Shown here piece after piece: positions 14,216-22,809 of a stretch of 64,000 nucleotides of DNA. Under the pieces are notes generated by a model, which ran no database searches, had not been told where the DNA came from, and saw nothing but the letters and a program-made list of their open reading frames with translations. The DNA is taken from positions 1-64,000 of IMG/VR virus record IMGVR_UViG_3300045995_000532. The stretch is one strand, 5' to 3'. This DNA comes from a virus. Position 1 is the first letter of the stretch, and each line of letters begins with the position of its first letter. Made by a program: the position numbers and the translations under genes.

Positions 14216-14533
14216 GTGGAGTTCATCATTCAGGTGGAAGGTTCGAGTGCTGCACGCGAGGAGATCACCGGTCTCATCGACGAGGCGCTGTCCGGCCTGC
14301 TCGAAGCGGTCGACGCCGCGAACGTAAGTGTGGTCGAGCGTGACCACACTTACGTGCTGATGACCGGAGATGCCGTCAACGGGCTGGAGTTCATCGGCCC
14401 GTTCCCGTCGTATGACGACGCCGGCACGTACGGGGACCGTCACGTCCGCGACACCTGGGTGGTCACCCGCCTGGAATCTCCGAACCCCATCTACCTCGAC
14501 AACGACAGCTACCTCGACAACGAGGAGAGTTGA
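14216..14533 (+). CDS. Hypothetical protein, 105 aa
   Basis: GGGAGGA lies 6 bases before the GTG. N-terminal ferredoxin-like strand-helix pattern (MEFIIQVEGSSAAREEITGL), then VLMTGDAVNGLEFIGPFPSY and an acidic tail. Its stop overlaps the next ATG. No family is recognised. Confidence 0.6.
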   Translation: MEFIIQVEGSSAAREEITGLIDEALSGLLEAVDAANVSVVERDHTYVLMTGDAVNGLEFIGPFPSYDDAGTYGDRHVRDTWVVTRLESPNPIYLDNDSYLDNEES

Positions 14534-15072
14534 TGTCGACGCTCGACGAACGCCCGCCCGCCCCGCCGCTGAGCGGAGATGAGCTGCGCGATGTCGCACT
14601 CGCCACATTCAAGGCACTGATCGTCGACAACCCGGCCGCTGCGTTCGCCCTCTACCGGGAGGAGTTCGAGCCCCTCGTGAAGTCAGCTGACTACGCCCAT
14701 CTGATCGTCGACGACAAGCACAGCATGTGTGACGGCTGCGGGGAGGATATTGAGCGCGTCGACGGGAATGAGTGGGAGCACACCGCTAAAGCAAGCCCGA
14801 ATCCGGGTATGGATCGGTGGGGTTGCGCCGACGCTATATTCGGAGAGGACTCCGCCCCGATTCTGCTGGACCCGTACACCTTCGAGCCCACGACTGTCCG
14901 CGTCATCGACGTGGCCGAACGCTGGACTGACGAGGACGAGGACGGGCGCGGCAAGGACGCAATCTTCGTCGGTTACGACAGAGGGGCCGACTTCGAGGGG
15001 TTCGTCTACGTGTCCGTTGCGTCCGAGAAGCCGGTGAGCCTGCCTGCCGGATGGTCCGAGAACACCTACTGA
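14533..15072 (+). CDS. Hypothetical protein, 179 aa
   Basis: The ATG overlaps the preceding TGA. An N-terminal helical region is followed by CDGCGEDIERVDGNEWEHT (residues 62-80), a zinc-knuckle-like CxxC with a later Cys, and an acidic beta-rich C-terminal half. It is probably a cytoplasmic accessory protein; no family is recognised. Confidence 0.6.
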   Translation: MSTLDERPPAPPLSGDELRDVALATFKALIVDNPAAAFALYREEFEPLVKSADYAHLIVDDKHSMCDGCGEDIERVDGNEWEHTAKASPNPGMDRWGCADAIFGEDSAPILLDPYTFEPTTVRVIDVAERWTDEDEDGRGKDAIFVGYDRGADFEGFVYVSVASEKPVSLPAGWSENTY

Positions 15073-15091
15073 GAACGAAGGGGAGGGGCTG

Positions 15092-15487
15092 ATGACGAAC
15101 ACCGGCACGAGGATCGAGTCCTACCTGGACGGGGTGGAGATCACCACCTGGGTGGCTTCCGGCCCGGACACCCTGGACGACGGGGCGAAGGTGGTCCAGA
15201 TCGACACGAACGGTGACGTCGGCCGCGTGCGGGTGAACATCAACGAGTCGCCCGTCTGGGACAACGACCCGGAGATGGAAGATGGTCCTGTCGCCCAGAT
15301 CCGCAAGCTCCTGGCCGCACACGTTCCGTGGCTCGACAGCCCGGAGCGCGCCGTGTTCGCCACCCGCGGCGATCGCCCGGAGGACGACGACGTCTACAAC
15401 ATGGAGAAGGCGCTCTACTCCGACCGGACGGACCGCCTGGTCGACGCCATCAACGCCGTGCTGGCAGGAACGGAGGTGGGCGCGTGA
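15092..15487 (+). CDS. Hypothetical protein, 131 aa
   Basis: GGGGAGGGG precedes the ATG. Beta-rich N-terminal half (RIESYLDGVEITTWVAS, VGRVRVNINESPVWD) and helical C-terminus (RLVDAINAVLAGTEV). GTGA overlap with the next gene. No family is recognised. Confidence 0.6.
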   Translation: MTNTGTRIESYLDGVEITTWVASGPDTLDDGAKVVQIDTNGDVGRVRVNINESPVWDNDPEMEDGPVAQIRKLLAAHVPWLDSPERAVFATRGDRPEDDDVYNMEKALYSDRTDRLVDAINAVLAGTEVGA

Positions 15488-15828
15488 GTAACTGGCCAGC
15501 GGACCACGACGTTACCCCGTGTCGCCGCGACGGGGACCACCACCTGACCCAGCGCCACACTGCGGCCGAGTGCCCCACGGAGACACCCGCCCCAGTGGCG
15601 TTCGCCCCCGGTGTCCGCGAGCACTACATCACCGCGTTGGACGAGTTCACGGGGCCCATCGCGGCGCCCTTCTTGGCCCCGGGCACGGCGTGTGACGCCG
15701 CCCTGGCCCGTGACCTGCTCGGGCTCGATCTGGACGACTGGCCGGCTGCGCGGGAGTTCGTCCAGCGCATGCTCGACCAGCTCAACATCCAACTCCCAGA
15801 AATGGAGGACGCGCGTGACCGTTCTTGA
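15484..15828 (+). CDS. Hypothetical protein, 114 aa
   Basis: Coupled GTG start. N-terminal Cys/His stretch (CRRDGDHHLTQRHTAAEC) could bind a metal; the rest is helical (AREFVQRMLDQLNIQLPEM). It overlaps the next gene by 14 bases. Function is unknown. Confidence 0.55.
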   Translation: MSNWPADHDVTPCRRDGDHHLTQRHTAAECPTETPAPVAFAPGVREHYITALDEFTGPIAAPFLAPGTACDAALARDLLGLDLDDWPAAREFVQRMLDQLNIQLPEMEDARDRS

Positions 15829-16066
15829 AAGCGTCCATCTGCACGCCCACTTCATCCCCTTCGCCGCCATGACGGCGGGGGAGCAGGCCGCGCACCTCGT
15901 GGCCGTTCACGGCATCTCCGCCGACCGCGGCCGGGAGGACTTCGAGTACCTCGTCAGCCGAGGCGGCGAGGACTACACGAAGTCGGACATCCGACGCCAG
16001 CGGGCCTGGCACCGCCGCGAGAAGGCGGTCGAGAAGAAGATCCTCCGGCAGATCAGGTCCACCTGA
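15815..16066 (+). CDS. Hypothetical basic helical protein, 83 aa
   Basis: The GTG at 15815 follows GGAGGAC. The central segment TAGEQAAHLVAVHGIS resembles a short helix-turn-helix-like half, and the C-terminus is strongly basic (RRQRAWHRREKAVEKKILRQ). DNA binding is possible but not demonstrated. Confidence 0.55.
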   Translation: MTVLESVHLHAHFIPFAAMTAGEQAAHLVAVHGISADRGREDFEYLVSRGGEDYTKSDIRRQRAWHRREKAVEKKILRQIRST

Positions 16067-16067
16067 C

Positions 16068-16262
16068 ATGCCCGAGTTCAAGATCGTCTACCGGCGCTTT
16101 CCGCAGATCGTCCAGTGGACGGTCTGCCACGCCGACCCGGCCGAGCCCTGGACTCCGCGCTGCACAAACGGTGCAGAGAGCAACATGCGGAAGGCGAGGA
16201 AGGCCGCCGAGCACGCGCTCCGCATGGCCAATCGAACACCCATTGAGAAGGAGGATGAATGA
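16068..16262 (+). CDS. Hypothetical protein, 64 aa
   Basis: The ATG follows the previous stop by one base. N-terminal strands (FKIVYRRFPQIVQWTVCH) and a basic C-terminal helix. It overlaps the sliding-clamp ATG (ATGA), so it is co-expressed with the clamp gene. Confidence 0.55.
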   Translation: MPEFKIVYRRFPQIVQWTVCHADPAEPWTPRCTNGAESNMRKARKAAEHALRMANRTPIEKEDE

Positions 16263-17425
16263 CCGCAACCACCGAAGAGAAGGTTGTCACCAGCCTGGCC
16301 GCTGCCGTCGGCAAGGAGGAGTTCGAGGCGGCGCTGACGTTCGTCAAGCAGTCCGTTCCGAACCGTCCGCCGGTGCCCGTCCTCGCGTGCGTGGAGCTGG
16401 TCGCTGCGGGTGACACGTTGCGCATCAGCACCTTCGACTACGAGCTGAGCGCCGTCACCACCATTGAGGCCCGCAACGCTGCGGAGGGCACCGTTCTGGT
16501 GGGCCACGACATCCTCCTGAAGGCGGTGAAGTCGCTGGCCAAGCGGTCCACGGTGACCCTCACCCAGGTGGGGTCGAAACTGGTGGTGACCGACGGGCGC
16601 CGCTCGTTCACGCTGCTCATCCCGTGGGGGGAGAACTGCCCGACGCTGCCGGCCATGCCCGAGATCATCGGGTCCATCGACGGAGCCTCGCTCACCCAGG
16701 CGCTGGCCCAGGTCGTGATCGCGGCGAGCCGGGACGACACCTTGCCGTTGCTGACCACCGTTCGGATGGAGTTCGAGGGGGACAAGATCACCCTCCTCGC
16801 CACCGACCGCTACCGTCTGGTCGTGCGCGAGCTCACCTGGCACCCCGCCGCGCCGGACATCTCTGCTGTCGCACTGGTCAGGGCACGGACCCTCACTGGC
16901 TTCGTCAAGTCCCTGAAGGGTTCCGCCCAGATCAACATCGCCCTCGCGACGGGCACCCACGTCGATCGGATCGGCTTCGAGGCCGGGGGCAGGCGCAAGA
17001 CCTCGCTGCTGGTGGACGGGGACTACCCCGCCGTCCGGCGACTGTTCCCGGACGAGACGCCGATCCATGCCGTGGTGGCCACCCGCGAACTGTCCGACGC
17101 CGTCAAGAGCGTCGCCCTCTGCGCGGAGCGCAACACACCGGTCCGGCTGTCGTTCACTGCCGGTTGGGTGATGTTGGACGCCGGTCAGGGTGACGACGCG
17201 CAGGCATCCGAGACGCTCGACGCGACCCTGGTGGGCGACGACATCTCTGTCGCCTTCAACCCCCAGTTCCTGCTGGACGGTCTCGGCGTGCTCGGCACGC
17301 CGTTCGTGCGGCTGTCGTTCACACACCCGAACAAGCCCGTCGAGTTCACGGCGCAGACCACCCTCGACGGCGATGACGTCAAGGACTACCGGTACCTGCT
17401 CGTTCCCATCCGGTTCGCGTCCTGA
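16259..17425 (+). CDS. dnaN: DNA polymerase III beta-type sliding clamp
   Basis: The 388-aa length and threefold repeat fit bacterial beta clamps. Recognisable blocks are LACVELVAAGDTLRISTFDY in domain 1, LLTTVRMEFEGDKITLLATD RYRLVVRE in domain 2 (the classic A-T-D-x-Y-R-L core), and VAFNPQFLLDGL plus the C-terminal YRYLLVPIRF in domain 3. The clamp would encircle DNA as a dimer and tether polymerase, ligase and repair proteins. A phage-encoded bacterial-type clamp is uncommon; it may displace or replace the host DnaN. AGAAGGAGG is its ribosome site. It appears intact. Confidence 0.9.
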   Translation: MTATTEEKVVTSLAAAVGKEEFEAALTFVKQSVPNRPPVPVLACVELVAAGDTLRISTFDYELSAVTTIEARNAAEGTVLVGHDILLKAVKSLAKRSTVTLTQVGSKLVVTDGRRSFTLLIPWGENCPTLPAMPEIIGSIDGASLTQALAQVVIAASRDDTLPLLTTVRMEFEGDKITLLATDRYRLVVRELTWHPAAPDISAVALVRARTLTGFVKSLKGSAQINIALATGTHVDRIGFEAGGRRKTSLLVDGDYPAVRRLFPDETPIHAVVATRELSDAVKSVALCAERNTPVRLSFTAGWVMLDAGQGDDAQASETLDATLVGDDISVAFNPQFLLDGLGVLGTPFVRLSFTHPNKPVEFTAQTTLDGDDVKDYRYLLVPIRFAS

Positions 17426-17444
17426 ATCAAGGAAAGGAGAAGTC

Positions 17445-17879
17445 GTGCTCAGCATTGACGAACTGACCGAGCTGGCCGAAACGCAGCGGGTCACATACGA
17501 GCTCAACCGGGAGACGATGGCCGTCACGGTCATGCAACTCCTGGCTGCTCACGCGTTGAAGGTCGCACCCCTCGCCGTTCACCTGCACCTGGAGTCGTCG
17601 GATCAGGGGGAGTACATGGTTGTCGGCGGGTTGTTCAACGCCGCCGATCTCGAACTGGCCACCGACCCCGACCCGGAGTCAGCCGAGCATTGGGGGACAC
17701 CGACGCGGTGGTCGCGCCACGTCGAGGACGCTGAACTCGACTCCATCCTCTCCTTCCTCGACTGGCACGGGTGGGGCTGGGAGCAGTTCATCGACGAGGA
17801 CGACCCTGCCACCGACATGAAGCGTGGCTACGCATCGCTCGACCTGGGTCTCATCGTCGCGTCCGCGCAGATCACCTGA
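17445..17879 (+). CDS. Hypothetical protein, 144 aa
   Basis: GGAAAGGAG lies before the GTG. N-terminal helices (SIDELTELAETQRVTYELN), a beta-rich middle (LAVHLHLESSDQGEYMVV) and an acidic Trp-rich end. It is followed by a terminator, so it closes the clamp operon. No family is recognised. Confidence 0.6.
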   Translation: MLSIDELTELAETQRVTYELNRETMAVTVMQLLAAHALKVAPLAVHLHLESSDQGEYMVVGGLFNAADLELATDPDPESAEHWGTPTRWSRHVEDAELDSILSFLDWHGWGWEQFIDEDDPATDMKRGYASLDLGLIVASAQIT

Positions 17880-17905
17880 CCGCGCCTGATCGTTCCGCTT
17901 ACCTG

Positions 17906-17930
17906 AAGGCCCCGCAGAGTGCGGGGCCTT
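17906..17930 (+). terminator. Rho-independent terminator
   Basis: AAGGCCCCGC (17906-17915) and GCGGGGCCTT (17921-17930) pair over 10 bp around AGAGT and run into TTTCTC. It separates the clamp operon from the Ku-like gene. Confidence 0.85.
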
Positions 17931-17949
17931 TCTCATGGAAAGGAGCAAC

Positions 17950-18864
17950 ATGAACGCAATTGCGAAGGGTGTTTCCCTGAACTTGGGGGGTCTGCTCATC
18001 TCGTCCGTGACGGTGAACTCCGCGCTCGAGCCGAAGGTGGCGTCCGGGAACGTCCGGGTGTGCGACGCCGGCCACCCGCCCACCCAGGTGCGGGCACCGA
18101 ACGTGTGCAGCGAGTGCGCCCGGATCCACGACTCGTTCGGTGAGGTGCCCTTCCAGCAACTCAAGATCGCGCGGCCAATCGACGGCGGTCTGGTGGTGCT
18201 GGAGAAGGACGAGCTGGCGGAGGCGAAGGTGGACGCCGAGGCGTTCAAGAAGGACGCGCAGGTGACTGCGCACCCAGCCGAGCAGGTCACCATGCTTACC
18301 AGCACCGGCGACAAGATGTACTTCCTCTCGCCGGACGTCGACGCCAAGACCAAGCGGCCGAGCACCGCAAACGCGAACGCCTACTCGGCGCTCCAGTCCC
18401 TCGTGGCCAACCACCCGGAACTCGCGTTCATGACCAGGTGGACTCCGAGAACCGCGATGGCGCAGTTCCAGTTGGTCGCGTACGAGGGCGTGCTGGTCCT
18501 CCAGGAGCGCGTGGAGGGTTCCAACATCCGGGTGGCCCCTGTCCTGGACCTCGAGTCGTCGGAGGCGATCAACGGGGTGGCTGAGCAGATCCTCCTGATG
18601 CCGGGCCTGCCGAGCTCGGTCACGGACTACGACCCGGTGAAGTACCGGGACACGTCGGAGGAGCGCATCGCGGAACTCATCGCGAGCAAGGATGTCGTGC
18701 CCACAGGTTCGCTAGCCTCGGTCACCTCGATCAAGGCAGGCTCGGACGACCTCCTCACCCGACTCACCGCGCAACTCGCCGCGGCCACCGCCGGGCAGCC
18801 GAAGGTGGCTGCGAAGCGGGCGCCGGCGAAGAAGAAGGCGACCGCCCTTCAGAAGGTGTCGTAA
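17950..18864 (+). CDS. ku: Ku-like DNA end-binding protein
   Basis: The 304-aa product follows the layout of bacterial and phage Ku: an N-terminal strand block (KGVSLNLGGLLISSVTVNSA), a CxxC-type element (CSECARIHDSF near residue 57), and a GLVVLEKDELAEAKVDAEAF segment equivalent to the Y-V-x-L-x-x-E-E-L block. These are followed by MYFLSPD, then AYSALQSL..LAFMTRW and the LVLQERVEGS ring region, and a Lys/Ala/Pro-rich C-terminal tail. Ku homodimers thread onto DNA ends and recruit ligase for non-homologous end joining; mycobacteriophages Omega and Corndog carry Ku. An ATP-dependent ligase lies 4.8 kb downstream. It has its own ribosome site after a terminator. Confidence 0.72.
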   Translation: MNAIAKGVSLNLGGLLISSVTVNSALEPKVASGNVRVCDAGHPPTQVRAPNVCSECARIHDSFGEVPFQQLKIARPIDGGLVVLEKDELAEAKVDAEAFKKDAQVTAHPAEQVTMLTSTGDKMYFLSPDVDAKTKRPSTANANAYSALQSLVANHPELAFMTRWTPRTAMAQFQLVAYEGVLVLQERVEGSNIRVAPVLDLESSEAINGVAEQILLMPGLPSSVTDYDPVKYRDTSEERIAELIASKDVVPTGSLASVTSIKAGSDDLLTRLTAQLAAATAGQPKVAAKRAPAKKKATALQKVS

Positions 18865-18887
18865 CCCCAACCGGGAAAGGCAAGCGC

Positions 18888-19043
18888 ATGGGCATGACAG
18901 ATGAAGACGCGGTCCTCCACGCCGCGGTAGCCGCTACTCTTGACGGAGCAAAGAATATTCTCGCGGATCTTCGTTGGAGTGCGGATCGGTTGGTGACTAA
19001 CTGCTTCGACGAACGAGGTCTGGTTGAAACAGATCACTCGTGA
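18888..19043 (+). CDS. 51-aa helical protein
   Basis: GGGAAAGG lies upstream of this ATG, with an alternative ATG two codons later. It is an acidic single long helix (DAVLHAAVAATLDGAKNILA). Codon third positions are more AT-rich than in its neighbours, as they are in the next gene. It overlaps the next gene by 20 bases. Confidence 0.5.
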   Translation: MGMTDEDAVLHAAVAATLDGAKNILADLRWSADRLVTNCFDERGLVETDHS

Positions 19044-19167
19044 AGAATGTGTCGCCAGCTTCAAGGCTGACGGTCTTGACCCGTCTGGTGCTTACAGCTA
19101 CATTACAGAATGCTGTGATGAAAATGATCCATGCAAGAAGCACAAAGAGATGGATGTGAACCGATAG
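19024..19167 (+). CDS. 47-aa Cys-rich protein, TTG start
   Basis: GAGGT lies before the TTG. Four Cys (ECV, ECCDENDPC) and an HKEM segment near the C-terminus suggest a small metal site. Codon use is clearly more AT-rich than the surroundings, hinting at separate acquisition. Its stop abuts the next ATG. Confidence 0.45.
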   Translation: MKQITREECVASFKADGLDPSGAYSYITECCDENDPCKKHKEMDVNR

Positions 19168-19566
19168 ATGAAGGTCGTCCAGGTCACCCTCGTGAGCGGT
19201 GAGGTTGTCCGCGGGGATACCGCCAAAGTCACCGAGGAGGGGACGTTTGTGATCCGGAGCGGCGGCTCGCACGTCGTCCAGATCGTCGACCCGATCGAGA
19301 CGATCGAGGAGATCGACGTGCCGGACGACGACGCGCGACGAGCAAGGATTGCGGCACGGGAGCGCGCGGCAGAAGAGATGGACGCTGCGGCCGAGCATCA
19401 CTGCCGTCGCTGCCACCGCGGCGTCGAGCACATCCCTGGTGTCGGGTGGGTCGACGTCGTCTCCGGTGACGACGGTGGGACGTACGACATCTGCCCGGAG
19501 GCGGGGAGGTTGAGTAATGGCGAGGAAGACTGGGAGCAGCAGCACGAGGTTGCTCACCCCCGCTGA
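19168..19566 (+). CDS. Hypothetical protein, 132 aa, CxxC
   Basis: The ATG directly follows the previous stop. Beta-rich N-terminus (KVVQVTLVSGEVVRGDTAKV) like a small barrel, an acidic helix, then HHCRRCHRGVEHIPGVGWVD, a zinc-knuckle-like element. No family is recognised. Confidence 0.6.
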   Translation: MKVVQVTLVSGEVVRGDTAKVTEEGTFVIRSGGSHVVQIVDPIETIEEIDVPDDDARRARIAARERAAEEMDAAAEHHCRRCHRGVEHIPGVGWVDVVSGDDGGTYDICPEAGRLSNGEEDWEQQHEVAHPR

Positions 19567-19747
19567 GTACGCGGCGACGTACCACCTCTGGCAGACGCGC
19601 AAGACCCGTCGGCGTGAGGTTGAAGACCTGCTCGAGCCGTCCATGATTCACGTGTTGGCTGAGCGGGTTCGCCAGGAAGCGGAGCGCAGGTACTGCGACT
19701 CCGAGACAACGATCGACGGTCATCGGAGAGGAGACGGGCATGGATGA
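19517..19747 (+). CDS. Hypothetical basic protein, 76 aa
   Basis: GGGGAGG precedes the ATG. Central helix-turn-helix-like stretch (LTPAEYAATYHLWQTRKTRR) and a helical end. The 50-base overlap with the preceding gene is longer than usual here, so one of the two ends may differ from the annotation. Confidence 0.5.
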   Translation: MARKTGSSSTRLLTPAEYAATYHLWQTRKTRRREVEDLLEPSMIHVLAERVRQEAERRYCDSETTIDGHRRGDGHG

Positions 19748-20153
19748 GGGTGGCGTGAAGACGATCGACATGGATCGCATCGTGGAGCTCGTCGTCGCAC
19801 ACGGCGTGACCGCGTTCGTTGACCAGACCGGCGGTGGGACGGCCACCATCTACGCAGGGCTGACCCACGCCGATGCCGCCGGTGATCTTCGCTACGCCGC
19901 GTGCGCTGGTCCGGGCGAGTACGGCTGGGGCGCCCGGCCGTCCACCGCCATCGTGGAGGAGTTCTACGTCGGACTGGACGACGACGGAGAGTCCGACGCG
20001 GTCGACGTCAATGACGTCGGTGCCCACGACGAGGCGGCCATCGCGGACCTGATCATCCACCAGGCCATCCGCCTGAGCGACACACCGGTGCCCCTCTCGT
20101 TCGACGAGATCGAGCAGCTCGGGTTCGACGCGACAGGGCGGTCGTCACGGTGA
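19740..20153 (+). CDS. Hypothetical protein, 137 aa
   Basis: AGAGGAGACGGGC precedes the ATG. N-terminal helix-strand (DMDRIVELVVAHGVTAFVDQ), a Gly-rich region (TGGGTATIYAGLTH, CAGPGEYGWG) and an acidic C-terminus. No family is recognised; the gene appears intact. Confidence 0.6.
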   Translation: MDEGGVKTIDMDRIVELVVAHGVTAFVDQTGGGTATIYAGLTHADAAGDLRYAACAGPGEYGWGARPSTAIVEEFYVGLDDDGESDAVDVNDVGAHDEAAIADLIIHQAIRLSDTPVPLSFDEIEQLGFDATGRSSR

Positions 20154-20398
20154 TCGCCCCTGAGATCGCTGGACCTCGCGAATGCTGGTGGTGCACCTGC
20201 GGATGCACGGTCATGGTCGGCAGCACGAACATGCGCGGTGTCATCCACGCGGATTTGATCCCGCCCCTCTGCCCGCTCTGCCGAGTCAGCGGCCGCACCG
20301 CGGTCATGCGACCCGGGCGCGTCGCCGTGCAGAGTGTCGTACAGTCGGATACAGTTGTCTCCAACAGCAGTTCATCGAAGAAAGGAACACCACGGTGA
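20150..20398 (+). CDS. Hypothetical zinc-binding protein, 82 aa
   Basis: Coupled GTG start. CWWCTCGC (residues 12-19) and CPLC (residues 41-44) form two close Cys pairs typical of a zinc ribbon. The C-terminal 20 residues are Ser/Lys-rich and disordered. Nucleic-acid or adaptor function is possible. Confidence 0.55.
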   Translation: MIAPEIAGPRECWWCTCGCTVMVGSTNMRGVIHADLIPPLCPLCRVSGRTAVMRPGRVAVQSVVQSDTVVSNSSSSKKGTPR

Positions 20399-21276
20399 CC
20401 GACAGCCGGCATGGCCAGACCGACATCCTCGACGTCCCCGCCGAGTATTACGGGGACTTCTACGACGACTACGATCACGACGCAATCAGGGCCGAGCACC
20501 TGGTTCTGATCCAGAAGATGCTCCCCGCCGGCGTCACCCTCCTCGGCAACGGTGAGGTCATCGTCGACCTCAACGTGGTCACCGAGCCGATCTCGATCGA
20601 CTGGCGAGAGATCGGCGAGCTGACGACCGACGAGTTCACCGAGATCGTCAAGCGGCACGACCTCTGGGCCGCCCTCGCCGTCGCCCTGAAGGCGTCGTAC
20701 GCGGAGCAGTTCGACGTCGGCGACGACCGCCCGGTCGCCCGGTTCACCTGCGGATTCCAGGTCATCGACTGGGGCAATGGGGCCTGTGGACCGGTCGAGG
20801 ACCCGGCAGTCGCGACGCTGGACGGCGAGCACACGGTCAGCATCGTTCTCGACGGCCGCGAGTTCGCCCCGGGGGACGTCTGGGATCTGGTCGACGAGGC
20901 GTCCGCCAAGCTCGCGGACTACGGCGTCACGCTCGACTCCAACGGGTGCGGGAGCGACGACCAGCTCCCGACAGAAGTCAGTTCCGGCGAGATTGTTGCC
21001 GGTCAGGCGGCGTCGGTTGCGTACCCCTGGATCGTCGTCGCCGCGACCGTCACCACCGTCCCCGACAACCTGGTTCACGACGAGCTGGGCGGCACCCGCG
21101 GCGTCATCAACCGTGGCACCGCCGAGATCGACGTCGTACGCCTGCCGTACAGCGAGGACAAGGCCGAGTGGGAGCGGCTCGCGGACGCTGCGCTTGCCGA
21201 GTCCGGCTGGGCCCGCACCGGCGCGTGGGTCGAGGACGGCGACTCACTCAGCGCTCAGGTGGAGCAGACCCTGTGA
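20395..21276 (+). CDS. Hypothetical protein, 293 aa
   Basis: GAAAGGA precedes the GTG start. The product is acidic throughout, with a helical N-terminus (AEYYGDFYDDYDHDAIRAEH) and mixed alpha-beta body. A C-terminal half resembles a strand-rich domain (VSIVLDGREFAPGDVWDLVD). No catalytic motif is visible and no family is recognised. It lies at the head of a four-gene coupled run that includes the ParB-like protein. Confidence 0.6.
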   Translation: MTDSRHGQTDILDVPAEYYGDFYDDYDHDAIRAEHLVLIQKMLPAGVTLLGNGEVIVDLNVVTEPISIDWREIGELTTDEFTEIVKRHDLWAALAVALKASYAEQFDVGDDRPVARFTCGFQVIDWGNGACGPVEDPAVATLDGEHTVSIVLDGREFAPGDVWDLVDEASAKLADYGVTLDSNGCGSDDQLPTEVSSGEIVAGQAASVAYPWIVVAATVTTVPDNLVHDELGGTRGVINRGTAEIDVVRLPYSEDKAEWERLADAALAESGWARTGAWVEDGDSLSAQVEQTL

Positions 21277-21707
21277 TCACCGTCGACTACGAAGGCGAGT
21301 ACGGCAACCTCGACCACATCACGCGCAACCAGACCGGTCACGTCCCCACCGCCGCCATCGCCAGCCTACTCGGAGTCAGGGGCGAGCAGCCCGGTCAGCA
21401 CCGCAACCGGCAAGGTGGCGAACGCTGGGAGGACTTCAAGCGGGACGTCGTCAAGTCCGGCTTCCGGCCCATCTTCATCACCGTCGACTTCCGTCAACAG
21501 CCGCGCATCAGCGAAGGCAACCACCGGCGCGACGCCGCTGTCGAACTGGGCATGACAGAGGTGCCGGTGGAGGTCCGCTACTTCGGTCACGCCGAGCGCC
21601 TGTTGTCCCTCAGTGACGAAGGTGAATGGGTTCCGTTGCCGTTCGCGCAGAACGGCCAGCCGTGGGACATCCCGCCAATCGAACGAGAAGAAGGAATCCA
21701 CCTGTGA
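21273..21707 (+). CDS. ParB-like nuclease-fold protein, 144 aa
   Basis: Residues 85-110 (RISEGNHRRDAAVELGMTEV) match the ParB/Srx-fold signature of the form I-x-E-G-N-H-R-x-x-A-A-x-x-L-G, followed by the PVEVRYF strand. Stand-alone domains of this type in phages act as nucleases, methylase-linked proteins or CTP-binding switches. There is no helix-turn-helix, so it is not a complete partition ParB. GTG start coupled to the preceding gene. Confidence 0.65.
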   Translation: MITVDYEGEYGNLDHITRNQTGHVPTAAIASLLGVRGEQPGQHRNRQGGERWEDFKRDVVKSGFRPIFITVDFRQQPRISEGNHRRDAAVELGMTEVPVEVRYFGHAERLLSLSDEGEWVPLPFAQNGQPWDIPPIEREEGIHL

Positions 21708-22330
21708 CCACCACTCTGAAAACCGTCCGTGCCGCCCTCACCGACCTCGGAGAGGAGCGCGAGGACATCACCGCCGTCGCCTACGACGACACCGAACAGC
21801 CCGGCTGGTCGGGGAACGAGTCGGAGGCGCGGATCTTCCTGACCCGACGCACGAGGGACACCTGCATCGAGTGCGGTCAACCCCTCCCTGCCGGCCGGCC
21901 CGGACCTGTCACCTGGTTCAGCCAGGGCCAGGGCCAGGGAACCCACAACCACGAGCACGGGTGTGGGGTCTGGAACCTGCCCGAGGAGGTCCAGCTGCTG
22001 GTCGAGCACGACGACCTGTACAAGCTGGACGACCTGCTCGCCGGCCTGGTCGACCGTCTCGACACCAAGGTGACGACGCAGCAGAGGGAGAGCGACGCGA
22101 CCGGCGTTCGCGTCGACCTCATCAAGGAACTGCGCACGTTCCTCCGATCCCACGAGGGTGACGACGAGGAAGACATCCTCCCGACCGGCTCAGACGTCGA
22201 GCCGGGTGTCTACCGCGAGGGCGGGCGGTGGGTCGCGTGGAACTTCGACCCCCGCGACGAGACCGAGACGATCACCGTCACCGAGGACGACCTCCCCCAG
22301 AAGAAGACCATGCAGATCGAACAGGACTGA
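21704..22330 (+). CDS. Hypothetical protein, 208 aa, CxxC
   Basis: Coupled GTG start. Contains CIECGQPLPAG (residues 53-63) and a nearby HNHEHGCG cluster (residues 80-87) that could complete a zinc site. A helical linker and an acidic strand-rich C-terminus follow. No family is recognised. Confidence 0.6.
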   Translation: MTTTLKTVRAALTDLGEEREDITAVAYDDTEQPGWSGNESEARIFLTRRTRDTCIECGQPLPAGRPGPVTWFSQGQGQGTHNHEHGCGVWNLPEEVQLLVEHDDLYKLDDLLAGLVDRLDTKVTTQQRESDATGVRVDLIKELRTFLRSHEGDDEEDILPTGSDVEPGVYREGGRWVAWNFDPRDETETITVTEDDLPQKKTMQIEQD

Positions 22331-22338
22331 GGAACATC

Positions 22339-22809
22339 GTGGCTGAGGACAACCGGTTGCAGTTTCGTGTCGACCCGGACATGAAGGCGTGGCTCGCGGA
22401 CCGTACGTCCCGGACCATGAACTTCGGTTCCCCTGACCTTCGAGCGTTGGCCGAGCTGAGGATGTGGCGCGGACACCTGGCCCTGGAGCTCCGTCAGCAG
22501 CGCTGGACGCTGGCTGAGATCGGGTGCATCGCGGACATCCTCAACGGGACGATCTTCAACGACGTGATCGGCACCGCGGCACTGTTCGCCGAGATCGCGG
22601 ACGCCGTCGACCTCGACCCTGACATCTGGGGCAAGAAGTGGGAGATCGACGAGAAGGAACTGGTCTCCAAGGTTGGCCGACTTGGCCCGACAGCAGCTCA
22701 CGCATTGACCGACGCCGTCTCTCGATGGTGGGCGACCCAGTCGGATCACACCATTGAGGGCTGGGAGCGGGTCGGGGTCCGGATCGCAGCAGAGAGGGGA
22801 GAGTCATGA
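22339..22809 (+). CDS. Hypothetical helical protein, 156 aa
   Basis: The GTG follows the previous stop by 8 bases. The N-terminal segment (LQFRVDPDMKAWLADRTSRT) resembles a ribbon-helix-helix start, and the body is helical (LALELRQQRWTLAEIGCIAD). A regulatory DNA-binding role is possible but unproven. Confidence 0.6.
   Translation: MAEDNRLQFRVDPDMKAWLADRTSRTMNFGSPDLRALAELRMWRGHLALELRQQRWTLAEIGCIADILNGTIFNDVIGTAALFAEIADAVDLDPDIWGKKWEIDEKELVSKVGRLGPTAAHALTDAVSRWWATQSDHTIEGWERVGVRIAAERGES

Noticed and set aside
16088-17533. 481-codon minus-strand frame opposite the sliding clamp gene
   Set aside because: It is the antisense shadow of a clearly recognised DnaN gene.
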